In this document: positions 52,493 through 63,600 of the stretch, in pieces
Numbering within the stretch: position 1 is the first letter of the stretch
Layout of the letters: each line of letters opens with the position of its first letter
NCBI RefSeq assembly: GCF_902784195.1
Contig: NZ_CACZTX010000001.1
Coordinates: forward strand, 124,001 to 188,000
Length of the DNA stretch: 64,000 bases
Direction of reading: 5' to 3'
Source of the DNA: an uncultured Methanobrevibacter sp.
GTDB taxonomy: Archaea; Methanobacteriota; Methanobacteria; Methanobacteriales; Methanobacteriaceae
Position numbers and translations under genes: made by a program
The notes under the pieces: model-generated
What the model was told of the DNA's origin: nothing
What the model saw: only the letters and a program-made list of their open reading frames with translations
Databases searched by the model: none

Positions 52493-53521
52493 ATGAGTGA
52501 AATAAAATTAAGTGTTATAGTGCCTACTTATAACTCTTCAAATACAATAGAAAGGTTAATTCATTCATTATCAAATCAAATCTTCAAGGAGTTTGAACTT
52601 ATTTTTATTGATGACAATTCCAGTGACAATACTGTAGATGTAATTGTCAATACATTGGAAAATTCAAATATTGCTTATAATTTGATTGTAAATGAAACCA
52701 ATAAGGGACCAGGATATTCAAGAAATAGAGGTTTGGAAAAGGCAAGTGGTGATTATATAGTTTTCATTGACAGTGATGACATTGTCCGGGAAGACCATCT
52801 GTCAACATTTTATGATAATATTAAAGATCATGATTCTGTTTTTGTTAAAGGATTAAAGGTGGATAATGAAGGAAATCTATTTGATTTTAAGGTGGATAGA
52901 TTTGATCCTTTATTAGACTTATCTAGAAAGACTGGCAATATTATTAAGGCTGTGGATATAATTAATCTGGAGCTACTTATGAAGATTCCATTTTCTTTTG
53001 TATTGCTTTTATATAAAAAAGATATCATTTTGAAAAATAATATTAGATTCAATGAAGAATTTGATTATGGTGAAGACACTGAATTTGCCATTAGGTATTT
53101 AGTTAATTGTGATATGGTAAAATTCGTTAATAAATACACTTATTACTATTATCAAATGGAAGAGTCAATCAGCAGATTCAGTTCTTTAAAGAGGTTTGAA
53201 TCTGTTCAACTATTTGAAGGGCTTTATGATTATTTCAATGATTTTTCTTATGATAATCCTATTTTTTATGATTTAAGTCAAAAATTGGTCCATTCCAGAC
53301 TTCCTAAGTTCGTATTCGGCAATATGAATTATTTCTTCTACAATGATTACGATAAGGATGAGATATTTAATAAAATGGATGAGCTTGACTTATTCAATAA
53401 ATTGAAAGAGTTCAAGGTCTATTCAAAAGATGATTGGAAGTTCAAGCTGAAATTGGTTTTGTTTTCATTAAGTCCAAATGTTTATTATAAACTATGGAAA
53501 AGATTTAAGAATAGGATTTAG
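52493..53521 (+). CDS. Family 2 glycosyltransferase
   Basis: A 342-residue GT2 enzyme. It has LSVIVPTYNSSNTIERLI, FIDDNSSDNT, GPGYSRNRGLEKASGDYIVF and DSDD (metal and nucleotide-sugar binding), then a helical C-terminus without membrane segments. It probably adds a sugar to the wall polymer or its linkage unit. It follows TarJ by 29 bases in the same direction. The sugar cannot be deduced. Confidence 0.9.
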   Translation: MSEIKLSVIVPTYNSSNTIERLIHSLSNQIFKEFELIFIDDNSSDNTVDVIVNTLENSNIAYNLIVNETNKGPGYSRNRGLEKASGDYIVFIDSDDIVREDHLSTFYDNIKDHDSVFVKGLKVDNEGNLFDFKVDRFDPLLDLSRKTGNIIKAVDIINLELLMKIPFSFVLLLYKKDIILKNNIRFNEEFDYGEDTEFAIRYLVNCDMVKFVNKYTYYYYQMEESISRFSSLKRFESVQLFEGLYDYFNDFSYDNPIFYDLSQKLVHSRLPKFVFGNMNYFFYNDYDKDEIFNKMDELDLFNKLKEFKVYSKDDWKFKLKLVLFSLSPNVYYKLWKRFKNRI

Positions 53522-53523
53522 GA

Positions 53524-54543
53524 TTATTTTTCCACTTTTTCTATATTGACTTGCTTTTCTATTTCAACACGTTTTGTAGAGTCTTCCACTAATTTTCTTG
53601 TATGACTTCTTCTATTGGTTTGGATCTTGTTTTTAACTTTTCTTAAAAGCTGTTTTTCTCTATCTTTAGCAGCCTTTCTTTTTCTTTCTTCTTTTCTTTC
53701 TTCGATTATGGCCAATAGTTTTTCTCTTTTTTCTTTTCTCAGTTCTTCATTGGCTGTTTCATCATTGCTTTTGTCCCGTTCAATGATCAGATTCAATTGG
53801 TCGTTTATTCCTTCAAAGTATTGTGGTGCATAATGAAGGGAGGAACATCCCCAGAAATGGTTTTCACTGGCTACTGTATCCTCATCAAAATATAAGACAT
53901 CCACATCAAAGTTTTTGATAATGTATTCATCAAGAAGGTCTCTGTATTGATTGAATTTTTTGCATTCACGTTTAAATCTATCAGATTCTATAATTGAACC
54001 ATCTTCATCCATTTTGCGATAGACATGTCTACTAGGGTTTAAGATTATTTTAGTATCAGGACAGTTTTCCTTTAAGAAGTCAAAAAACATATCGCAATGT
54101 CTTTTCCATATTTCAAAGTACTCTTCTGTATTGTCATAGATAGTTAAGACTCTTTTATGTTCCAGCTTTTCATAAAAAGCAGTTTCATCTAAACGAATAT
54201 TGTTTGTAACATAACTGTTGTTTCCAATATCGACTATTCCAAAATTAGTATCATAATAAGTGTCCATTAAAAGATATTCAAACCTTTCTCTTTTTAAATC
54301 TTCAAGGAATGTTTTTTTGAAATCTTTCTTTATCCAAGCTGTAAAATTAATATTTTTTCCAGTTTTTGGAAATATGTCTATATCCTTTTCATCAAATTTC
54401 ACTGGTTCTTGCATTATGCTTATAAAGGATAACCTAATGCCTGTAGGTCCAATTTCAAAGAAATCTTTATAGTTTTTGTTTATTTCACTATAAAAGACAT
54501 CTCTACAGGTGCATGAACCAAATACTGTAAATTTGCTAACCAT
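53524..54543 (-). CDS. DUF6270/SGNH-like polysaccharide-associated protein
   Basis: A 339-residue protein. The start (FTVFGSCTCRDVFY) and the end of the main domain (CSSLHYAPQYFEGI) resemble the DUF6270 family, which has an SGNH-hydrolase-like GSC...H arrangement and is often found in capsule and teichoic acid loci. The last 70 residues are an Arg/Lys/Glu-rich coiled tail. It is on the opposite strand, 2 bases from the end of the GT2 gene, within the locus. A transfer or removal of an acyl group is possible but unproven. Confidence 0.65.
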   Translation of the reverse strand: MVSKFTVFGSCTCRDVFYSEINKNYKDFFEIGPTGIRLSFISIMQEPVKFDEKDIDIFPKTGKNINFTAWIKKDFKKTFLEDLKRERFEYLLMDTYYDTNFGIVDIGNNSYVTNNIRLDETAFYEKLEHKRVLTIYDNTEEYFEIWKRHCDMFFDFLKENCPDTKIILNPSRHVYRKMDEDGSIIESDRFKRECKKFNQYRDLLDEYIIKNFDVDVLYFDEDTVASENHFWGCSSLHYAPQYFEGINDQLNLIIERDKSNDETANEELRKEKREKLLAIIEERKEERKRKAAKDREKQLLRKVKNKIQTNRRSHTRKLVEDSTKRVEIEKQVNIEKVEK

Positions 54544-54756
54544 AATAAAACCTTTAAAAAGAAATTAGAAACTTTTCATATTTAGTTTAATAAATTATAA
54601 TATAAATATTTGTTGCTATTCTATTTCAAAAGAAAAAATTAAACCAATAAAAATTTTTTATATCATAATTAACTTATTAAATAATATATATTAGAAAAAA
54701 TATATTTTAGTATAATTATAAAGTTTTTTAAAAAATTAGGATTTAATGTGAATATT

Positions 54757-55527
54757 ATGAGTTTGGTTAATGATAATACTCTTTTTTTATTAGAGGAAAT
54801 AGTTAAAAAGAACTTTGCAGCAAAATATAAAGGATCAGTATTAGGAATTTTATGGAGTGTTTTAAAACCATTGCTTATAATGATTTTATTAACAATCATA
54901 TTTTCTAATTTATTTGGTGGTAGCATTGACAATTATCCTGTTTATTTCTTATCTGGGAAATGTATTTTTGATTTTTTCACTGCTGCAACTAATGTATCAA
55001 TGATGTCTTTAAAGGGAAATATTAATATTTTAAAAAGAACCGCTGCTCCAAAATTTGTATTCACATTAGGAGGGGTTATCTCCGAATTTATTAATTTCAT
55101 TATCACATTAATAATTTTGATTGGTGTTATGATTGTTACAAAAGCGCCATTCCATTTATTTACATCTATCATTGCAATCTTCCCTATAATATCTTTAATC
55201 ATGATGATTATTGGTACTGGTTTGATATTGGCAGTTTTATGTGTATATTTCTCAGATATTCAACATTTATGGGGAGTAATCACCTTAATGTTAATGTATG
55301 CTTCTGCGATATTTTATCCAATGAATATTATTCCGGAGCCATTCCATAGTTATATGATATTGAATCCTGTATTCTGGGTGATTGATCAATTTAGGCTTCT
55401 TGTGCTTTGGGGAACCATTCCAAGCCGGATGAATATGATAAATTTAGTTCTTCTTTCTGCAATTATATTAGTACTTGGAGTAATTGTATTTAAGAGATAT
55501 GAGAAAAAACTTACATTAAAATTCTAA
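54757..55527 (+). CDS. Teichoic-acid/O-antigen ABC exporter permease (TagG/Wzm type)
   Basis: A 256-residue ABC-2 membrane permease with six membrane segments. The N-terminus (LFLLEEIVKKNFAAKYKGSV, LGILWSVLKPLL) and the C-terminal signature IFYPMNIIPEPFHSYMILNP are those of polysaccharide/teichoic acid exporters. It works with the ATPase encoded 12 bases downstream. ATG 54757 follows GTGAATATT. The cargo is presumably the lipid-linked polyol-phosphate polymer. Confidence 0.9.
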   Translation: MSLVNDNTLFLLEEIVKKNFAAKYKGSVLGILWSVLKPLLIMILLTIIFSNLFGGSIDNYPVYFLSGKCIFDFFTAATNVSMMSLKGNINILKRTAAPKFVFTLGGVISEFINFIITLIILIGVMIVTKAPFHLFTSIIAIFPIISLIMMIIGTGLILAVLCVYFSDIQHLWGVITLMLMYASAIFYPMNIIPEPFHSYMILNPVFWVIDQFRLLVLWGTIPSRMNMINLVLLSAIILVLGVIVFKRYEKKLTLKF

Positions 55528-55538
55528 GGGTTGGTTAA

Positions 55539-56864
55539 ATGAGTCAAAGAAAAAATCCAAAATTCAGAAAATCAGTGGACTGGGATTCTGTTAATAATCC
55601 AAAAACATACAATAGAGCTTCAAATAGTCCAAATTTTAATGCAAATAGAATTCAAGATAAGAGAATTAAAGCTAAGCTTGAATTAATGAATAGATACAAT
55701 ATGACTGAAGAAGAAGCTGAATTTACATTAAGAAAACTTGAGATGAAAGTAAGAGAAGAAAGAAAAAAAGGAAATGATACTCCTAAAGTTAAAAGATTTA
55801 TAGAAGAAAATGATGATGAGGATGTAATAGTTCCTATTCATGTTGAAAATAAGAAAAAAGAAGCTTTAAAAAAACCTATTGCCAAACCTGCATTAAAAAA
55901 TAAAGAAATGGTGAAAAAAGAAGTTTCAGAACCTATTCAACTAATTCAAAATCAAAAATATGTTAATTCTAAAATTAAAAATAATCAATCTACTAATTAT
56001 AACAATGAAATAATTAATGAAGTTCAAGTTAAAAAACCAAAACCTAATGTTGACTCACTCATTTCAGATCTAATTCAGGATACCAATAAGGAATTGTCTA
56101 TAGAAGTTAAAAACATATCTTTAAGTTTTGAAGTGGGAAATGATAAAATCGATAATCTTAAAGAGTATGTTATCCGTTCAATAAAACGTAATAAGGAAAA
56201 AAGAACTCACTTCCAAGCTTTAAAAGATATTAATTTTAAAATTTATAAAGGGGAAAAGGTGGGCATCATAGGTTATAATGGTGCTGGAAAAAGCACTCTT
56301 TTAAATGTAATTACAGGTATTTATCCTCCTGAAAGTGGGGAAGTTATAACTTATGGAAGAATATCCCCTCTCCTTGCTTTAGGGGCAGGCTTTGATCATA
56401 ATTATTCTGGACGTGAAAACATCTACTTGAATGGGGCTATTTTAGGTTATGATAAAAAGTTCCTTGAATCAAAATATGATGAAATAGTAGAATTTTCGGA
56501 ACTTGAGGAATTCATTGATTTTCCTGTAAAGAACTATTCTTCTGGTATGCTTGCGAAATTAGGATTCTCAATAGCTACCATTGTAGAGCCAGATATATTG
56601 ATTATTGATGAGGTTCTTGGTGTTGGAGATGTAAACTTCCAAAAAAAGAGCAGTGATAAGATCAGATCTTTAATGGATAAAGGTACTACAGTTCTACTTG
56701 TTTCTCATTCAATTCCGCAGATAAGACAATTATGTGACAAAGCAATTTGGATAGATCAGGGAAGGATAGTTGAAATTGGAGAAGTGAATGAAGTATGTAA
56801 TCATTACCTTAAAGATGCTGAAAAGGCAACTAAGGAACAATTGAAAGATATTAGATTTAGATAA
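55539..56864 (+). CDS. Polymer exporter ATPase (TagH/Wzt type) with long N-terminal extension
   Basis: A 441-residue ABC ATPase. From about residue 186 it has the TagH-like layout: LSFEVGNDKIDNLKEYVIRS, Walker A GYNGAGKST (about 245), signature YSSGMLAKLGFSIA, Walker B DILIIDEVLGVGD and VSHSIPQIRQLC. The first 185 residues are Lys/Asn/Glu-rich and mostly disordered or coiled, with a UBA-like patch (ELMNRYNMTEEEAEFTLRKL). Bacterial TagH and Wzt extensions, when present, are usually at the C-terminus. It overlaps no gene and pairs with the permease upstream. Confidence 0.9.
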   Translation: MSQRKNPKFRKSVDWDSVNNPKTYNRASNSPNFNANRIQDKRIKAKLELMNRYNMTEEEAEFTLRKLEMKVREERKKGNDTPKVKRFIEENDDEDVIVPIHVENKKKEALKKPIAKPALKNKEMVKKEVSEPIQLIQNQKYVNSKIKNNQSTNYNNEIINEVQVKKPKPNVDSLISDLIQDTNKELSIEVKNISLSFEVGNDKIDNLKEYVIRSIKRNKEKRTHFQALKDINFKIYKGEKVGIIGYNGAGKSTLLNVITGIYPPESGEVITYGRISPLLALGAGFDHNYSGRENIYLNGAILGYDKKFLESKYDEIVEFSELEEFIDFPVKNYSSGMLAKLGFSIATIVEPDILIIDEVLGVGDVNFQKKSSDKIRSLMDKGTTVLLVSHSIPQIRQLCDKAIWIDQGRIVEIGEVNEVCNHYLKDAEKATKEQLKDIRFR

Positions 56865-56903
56865 TTTTAATTTAAGATTAGTTATTTTAGGGATTGGATT
56901 GGT

Positions 56904-57719
56904 ATGGAGACAGTAAAAAATCCTGAAGATATAAAAAATTTAAAAGAAAATAAAGTAATTGGGGAAATTACATTAGAAAAGTCTGAAATAAAATTCTATG
57001 GTGTAAATAACATATTCTATTGTGATTCTGGCATTAAATTGAAGAAATCCAATATAAATTTTGTTGGAAACAATTCTATAGTTTATTTGTCTTACACTGA
57101 TAAGGATTATGTTTTAGAGGTCTATGTGCGTCATGATTCAACTATTTTCATTGGAAAAAACAATGAATTAGGAGCTCCTTTTAAGATTAATGTTCAAGAA
57201 TCCCAAAATCTAATTATTGGAGAGGATAATGTAATTGGAAATGATGTCTTTGTAAGAACAATAGACACTTATCCGATTTATGATATGAATACTAAAGAAA
57301 GAATTAATTACTCAGAAAGCGTCTTTATTGGAGATCATGTATGGATTGATCATTTCACTTATATTTCAAGAGGAGTTAAGATAGGTTCTGGAGCTATTGT
57401 AGGGGTTCGTAGTTTCATTCATCCATATGCTACTGTTTATTCAAACACTTATGTGATTGGAAACCCAGTTGTAACCGTTGAGAAAGACGTATTTTTCACA
57501 AAAAACTTTGTAGGGGTATTTACCGCTGAAGACACTGAAATCAATTCAGTGTATAATACAGATTTATTTATCTATGATTTTGTAAGCAATGAGACTTTAT
57601 CAATGGAAAATATTGACAAAATACTTAAAAGTTTGCCTGTAGAGGATAGGTTAGAGTTTATTCAAAAACTATTTGTAAGAAACAAGCGTAAAAACAGGTT
57701 TTCAATTAAGAAGTTTTAG
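56904..57719 (+). CDS. Hexapeptide-repeat acyltransferase
   Basis: A 271-residue left-handed beta-helix protein. Hexapeptide turns are seen (IIGEDNVIGNDV; VFIGDHVWIDHFTYISRGVK; IGSGAIVGVRSFIHPYATVY; YVIGNPVVTV). This is the acetyl/acyl transferase fold that modifies sugars in surface polymers. The last 60 residues are helical and specific to this protein. It lies between the exporter ATPase and the polymerase gene, so it may O-acetylate the wall polymer. Confidence 0.8.
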   Translation: METVKNPEDIKNLKENKVIGEITLEKSEIKFYGVNNIFYCDSGIKLKKSNINFVGNNSIVYLSYTDKDYVLEVYVRHDSTIFIGKNNELGAPFKINVQESQNLIIGEDNVIGNDVFVRTIDTYPIYDMNTKERINYSESVFIGDHVWIDHFTYISRGVKIGSGAIVGVRSFIHPYATVYSNTYVIGNPVVTVEKDVFFTKNFVGVFTAEDTEINSVYNTDLFIYDFVSNETLSMENIDKILKSLPVEDRLEFIQKLFVRNKRKNRFSIKKF

Positions 57720-57790
57720 GTTATGATCTATTTTTTTTTAAATGTTTTTCTATTTTTTCACTTGAAAGTCTAAATATGGGATGTTTTTAG

Positions 57791-60475
57791 ATGAATGAGA
57801 AATCAAACTACCAATTCAAATTTTCAATTATCATGGCTGTTTATAATGTTGAGAAATATTTGAATGAAGCCATTGATTCAATCATCAATCAAACAATTGG
57901 ATTCGAGGAAAATGTCCAATTGATCCTTGTTGATGATGGCAGTATTGACAAATCTAAAGACATTGCTAAAGCTTACGCAGAAAAATACCCTAATAATATT
58001 CTTTTTTTATCAAAGGAAAATGGCGGGCAGGCAAGTGCACGTAATCTTGGCCTAAAATATGCCAAAGGAAAATATTTGAACTTCCTAGACAGTGATGATT
58101 ACATTTCCAAAAATACTCTCGAGGAAGTCTATAAGTTCTTTGAAAAGCATACTGAAGAAATTGACATTTTAACCATTCCTATGATTCTTTTTGAAAGGGC
58201 TGAAGGCCCTCATCGTTTGAACAATAAGTTTGATAAGGGAAACAGAATCATCGATTTATTGGAGGAACCTAATAATCCGCTTTTATCCTCTTCATCCTCT
58301 TTCATTAAAGCAGAATCCTTTAAGGGTTATGAATTTGATGAAGATCTTGTAAACCTTGAAGATGCCTTGATAATAAATAAGATATTGTTGGATAAGAAAA
58401 GATATGGTGTTATAGATACCTGCAATTACTATTATAGGCAAAGGAGCATTAGAGGTTCTACAGTAGATAAGGTAAAAGCAAAGAAAGGATATTTCACTGA
58501 CAGGCTGGCTGATTTTTATGAAAACATCATAGATTATTCCATTTCTCTTGAGGGAAAGGTCCCCAATTTTATCCAATATCTGATGGCTTATGATCTTCAA
58601 TGGCTATTGAAAGTGCCTAATCTGAAGGTTTTTGACACTAAAGAAGAAATACAAGAGTTCTGGGAACATTTATATTTTGTAATTCATCATATTGAAAAGG
58701 ATGTTGTCATAGGCAATGAAAACATAGAAGAAGATTCTAAATCCTTTTTTGTCTTTTTAATGAATAATGATAACTTAAATAATTTTACTAATAAGGAATA
58801 CGTTGAATTAGACAAAAATAACAATATAATTAAGAAAACCAACGATTATATCATTGATACAATTAATATCCATAGAATATGGTTGGATGTAATTGAAATT
58901 AAGAACAATGCATTAAGCATTTCTGGAATGTTCATATCCAATTTCAATGATGAGGATTACTCCATTAAGGTTTTAAAGAAAACAGATAACAATATTGAGG
59001 AGTTCATCTGCAGAAAGGTCAATTACAACACTCCTGAGAGAAAGACCAGAAAATACCTTGGCTATGAATGGAAATATATAACTAATTTTGATGTTGAAAT
59101 CCCTCTAACAATAGGAGAAGAGAGTGATTTGGAATTCATAATCGATTATGATGACGGAACAAATTCAAGTTCATTTGAAGCCTTGATTGGAACCAATCAT
59201 AGTCTGAGCTTATCTGAATATAGTGCATTTCTCCCTAAAGAACCATTCATTGTTTTATATAAGGACTTAAGATTGCATATTGTAAAGCATAGTTATCTAT
59301 CTATGTTAAGATATGAATACAGCAACATTAAAAGGGCTTTAAGACTTAAGCCTAAATTCTATAGGTCTTCTCTAACAAATAAGTTAATTTATTATATCAA
59401 ATATCCATTTATGAAGAATAAAAGAATATGGATATTTTCGGATCGCCCTCAATTTGCAGATGACAATGCTAAACATCTATTCAAATATGCAATCAATCAA
59501 AATGATGATGTTAAAAAGTATTTTGTTGTAAATGAGGATAGCCCAAGCTTTAAGGAGATGAAAGATGATTATGGCAGTTCAATTCTTCCATTTGCTAGCT
59601 TAAAGCATAAGATACTGTATCTCTTTGCTGAAAAGGCAATTAGTTCCTTTACCAATGAGGATTTTGTAAATCCTTTCTTTGAACATGATAACAGGGATCT
59701 GTATGCAGGTCTCTTCACATGCGAAAGACTCTTCTTGCAGCATGGAGTTACAAAGGATGACATCTCCAAGTTTGTAAAGAAATACAATAACAACCTTTCT
59801 CTTATTGTAACAGTTTCAGATTTGGAAAGGGAATCCTTCCTTGATGAAGGATACAATTATGATGAGAATATTATCCAAGTTCTTGGCTTCCCAAGATTTG
59901 ACAATTTAACTGATAGTGATGACAATAAACAGATACTATTTATGCCGACCTGGAGGCTCCAATTTGACAGCGATGAGTCCTTTGTCAATTCGGATTATTT
60001 TAATTCATTAGAGGGTTTATTAAATAATGGGAAATTGCATAAGTTGTTGAATAAACATGGCTATAAGTTAGTATTCAAGCCACATGCTGAATTGATGAGA
60101 TACATTGACTTGATAGATATATGTGAGGATGTATATTTGTCATTAGATGACTCTTATCAGGATCTTTTTAGAGATTCATCTCTTCTTATTACGGATTATT
60201 CATCTGTATTCTTTGACTTCGCATATCTTAAGAAGCCTGTGATCTATTACCAGAGTGATGATGATTATCATTATGATGATGGATATTTCGATTATGAATC
60301 CATGGGATTCGGGGAAGTATTAAATGATGAAGAAAATTTAATTAAAAGGATAGAAGAGTATTTGGAAAATGAGTGTATAATGGAAGAAAAATTTAAAGAA
60401 AATGTAGATTCTTTCTTTAAGTTTATTGATGGGAATAATTGTAAAAGAGTTTATAAATGGATTTTAGAGCATTGA
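57791..60475 (+). CDS. Bifunctional GT2 glycosyltransferase/TagF-type polyol-phosphate polymerase
   Basis: An 894-residue enzyme with two catalytic parts. Residues about 12-330 are a GT2 domain (FSIIMAVYNVEKYLNEAIDS, LVDDGS, GGQASARNLGL, DSDDY). Residues about 535-894 are a CDP-glycerol/ribitol glycerophosphotransferase (TagF/TarL) domain: RIWIFSDRPQFADDNAKHLF, LQHGVTKDDI (about 649), FMPTWR (about 717), FKPHAE (about 763) and ITDYSSVFFDFAYLKKPVIY (about 800). A middle region (about 340-520) is beta-rich. It would add sugar and polyol-phosphate units alternately or in sequence. Confidence 0.85.
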   Translation: MNEKSNYQFKFSIIMAVYNVEKYLNEAIDSIINQTIGFEENVQLILVDDGSIDKSKDIAKAYAEKYPNNILFLSKENGGQASARNLGLKYAKGKYLNFLDSDDYISKNTLEEVYKFFEKHTEEIDILTIPMILFERAEGPHRLNNKFDKGNRIIDLLEEPNNPLLSSSSSFIKAESFKGYEFDEDLVNLEDALIINKILLDKKRYGVIDTCNYYYRQRSIRGSTVDKVKAKKGYFTDRLADFYENIIDYSISLEGKVPNFIQYLMAYDLQWLLKVPNLKVFDTKEEIQEFWEHLYFVIHHIEKDVVIGNENIEEDSKSFFVFLMNNDNLNNFTNKEYVELDKNNNIIKKTNDYIIDTINIHRIWLDVIEIKNNALSISGMFISNFNDEDYSIKVLKKTDNNIEEFICRKVNYNTPERKTRKYLGYEWKYITNFDVEIPLTIGEESDLEFIIDYDDGTNSSSFEALIGTNHSLSLSEYSAFLPKEPFIVLYKDLRLHIVKHSYLSMLRYEYSNIKRALRLKPKFYRSSLTNKLIYYIKYPFMKNKRIWIFSDRPQFADDNAKHLFKYAINQNDDVKKYFVVNEDSPSFKEMKDDYGSSILPFASLKHKILYLFAEKAISSFTNEDFVNPFFEHDNRDLYAGLFTCERLFLQHGVTKDDISKFVKKYNNNLSLIVTVSDLERESFLDEGYNYDENIIQVLGFPRFDNLTDSDDNKQILFMPTWRLQFDSDESFVNSDYFNSLEGLLNNGKLHKLLNKHGYKLVFKPHAELMRYIDLIDICEDVYLSLDDSYQDLFRDSSLLITDYSSVFFDFAYLKKPVIYYQSDDDYHYDDGYFDYESMGFGEVLNDEENLIKRIEEYLENECIMEEKFKENVDSFFKFIDGNNCKRVYKWILEH

Positions 60476-60613
60476 AAATCATTTATTGAATTAGTTATTT
60501 ATATTTATAGTAAATTTTAAATATTTTTTTAAAGATATTATTATAAATAATAATTATAATATTTTTTTATGATTCTTAAAAAGTATAATAAACATATTTA
60601 GGGGTAGTTTATT

Positions 60614-63600
60614 TTGAATAAAAAAATTGTAAAAGACAGTAATCTTTCTTTTAAGTTTTCAATTGTTATGGCAGTAAACAATTCCGAATTGTATTTAAGA
60701 AAAGCTATTGATTCTGTTGTTAATCAATCATTAAATTTTGAAGATACCATACAACTTATTTTAGTAAATGATGGGAGTATAGATCAATCTGAGAAAATCT
60801 GTTTAGAGTATCAAGAACAGTATCCTGATAATATTATAGTTTTATCTCAAGAGCATAAAGGAGTATCAAGTGCACGTAATTTAGGATTAAAACATGTTAT
60901 GGGGGAATATGTTAATTTTTTAGATAGTGATGATTATATTTCTCAAAATACATTAGAAGATGTTTATGATTTTTTTAAGTTTCAAAAAAATTTTATTGAT
61001 GTTGTTTCAATTCCTATTTATAATTTTGAACGTAATAATTTAGAAGATGAATTAAATGATAAATTTAGTAGTAATAAAATAATTTATTTAGATTCTCAAC
61101 CAGATTTTATTCAAAATTCTGTTTCTTCAACATTTATTAAATCAGATATTGCAAAAAAATATACTTTTAATGAGAATTTAAATTCTTTTGAGGATACATT
61201 ATATATTAACAATATTTTATTGAACAAAAAGAAATATGGTGTAATTAACTCTGCAAAGTATTATTTTAGGCAAAGAAATAGTCAAAATTCATTACATGAA
61301 ACAATTATTTTTGAAAATGGATTTCAAAATACTATTTTAGAATGTTTTTTCTTAAATTTATTTAATTCCTCTCTTAATCAAGAAAATGAGATCCCTATTT
61401 TTATAAAGCACATTTTATCATTCAATTTAAGAAAATTTATTAAACTTAGAGATAAGTTAATTTTTGATTCAAAAATGCAGGGAGAACTAATGATTAATAT
61501 TTTTAAAAAAATTTTGTCTTATATTGATGATGATATTTTGGAGTTATATGATATAGAAAAATTTTTCTCTAAAAATCTTTTTAAGTTAATAAAATATAAT
61601 GATTTCCATATTGATGATGATAAGAATAATTATATAGTCTCTCGTAATGAAGAAAATTTTTTTGAGAATAATTTAATTTTAAATAATTTTGAAATAGATG
61701 GTGATGTTTTATCTATATCTGCTAATTCTATTATACCTTACTTAAAAGATAATATTACTTTGGAAGTCATTAAAAAAGGGGAAAATGGTACGGTTTTAAA
61801 AAAATTTTATAAAATTGATGATATTGAAACTAATAAACAAGATACTTTTTTATCTTTTTTGAATTATAATTTTAAAATAAAGATTCCTTTAGAATCAAAT
61901 AAAAGTTTTGAATTAGAATTCTTATTTAAATGTTTAGAAAATAGTTATCTAAATGATGTTCCAAATATCTTTTTAAAAAATTTTGATGAGGAAAGTCTTA
62001 AAGAATATTCCTTAGAAATAAAAGATAATACTTTAAAGTTTACTAAAAAATTCCTTTTTTCTGTTGTAATGCCTATTTATAATGTGGAAAAATATCTGTC
62101 TGAAGCTATTGATTCCTTAATTAATCAAACAATTGGGTTTGAGGAAAATATAGAATTAATTATTATTGATGATGAAAGTCCGGATAGGTCTAAAGATATT
62201 GCACTTGAATATCAAGAAAAATATCCTAATAATATTAATATTTTTTCTAAATTAAATGGAGGGCAAGCAAGTGCATTTAATTTGGGACTCAAATATATTC
62301 ATGGGAAATATATTAATTTTTTAGATAGTGACGATTATCTTTCTGAAAATACTTTTGAGGAAGTTTATAAATTTTTTGAAAAACATTATAATGAGATTGA
62401 TTTAGTAGCTCTTCCTTTAATACTTTTTGAGAGAAAAAATGGTCCACATAACTTAAATTATAAATTTAAAGAAACTCGGGTGATAGATTTAGTTAAAGAA
62501 CCAAATAATCCCCAATTATCAATTTCATCTTCAGTAGTAAAAAGGGAATGTTTTAAAAATTTAGAATTTGATACAACTTTAACACACGCTTATGATGCAT
62601 TAGTAGTAAATAAAATTCTATTAAATAAGAAAAAATATGGGGTAATTAATACTTGCAATTATTATTATAGGCAAAGATATAATACTACATCAATGATTGA
62701 TAATTTATCTACTAAAAAAGAATCTTTTACTCATATGTTAAAATACTTTTTTGCATACTTGATTGATTATTGTAAAGAAAAAGAGGGAGATGTCCCGGTT
62801 TTCATACAATATTTATTAGCTTATGATTTCCAATGGATATTAAGACAACCTTCATTAGATATTTTAGAAACTGATTTAAAAAAAGATGAGTTTTGGCATT
62901 ATTTTAATTATGTTATAAAAAATATCGGGGAAAAAACTGTAATAAAAAATCATCAAGTAGATAAGAGATTATATGCATTTTTCATGTTTCTAAGAAATCA
63001 AGAATATGAATTGAAAGAAGAAAATGATGATATTATAATGTTAACAAAAAATTACATTATAGATAAATTTAAGAATCATTGGCTGTGGTTGGATATAGTA
63101 GAAATTAGAGATGGATATTTGAGGATATCCGGTCTTTTTAGCTCTTACTTTAATACAGATTCATATAATATTTATCTTGTTAAAGAGGATGAAAATGGAA
63201 GTAAGGAAAAATTTAAGTCAGATCTTAAATTTTATACACATAATAGTAGAAAAAATAGTATATTCCTAGATATTCCTTGGAATTATAAATTTAATTTTGA
63301 TGTTGAAGCACCTGTGTCTAATATAAATAATTCTAAATTTTATTTCGAATTAGAGTTTGATGAGGGTTCTCATTATCTTACATATAATCCTAAAATTCAA
63401 TTTTCATTCTTATGTAATTTCTCTGATTCTAGTGCTTATTTAGTAAAAGACTCAAAAATTTTATTATTCAAACATAATAATTTTATTTTAATGCCTTATA
63501 AGTATCATAATATGTTAAGATTTGAATATTCTAATTTAAAGAAAATATATAATGATAAATCAAATGGGTATCAGCATGCTTTATTAATTAGAGTTATTTA

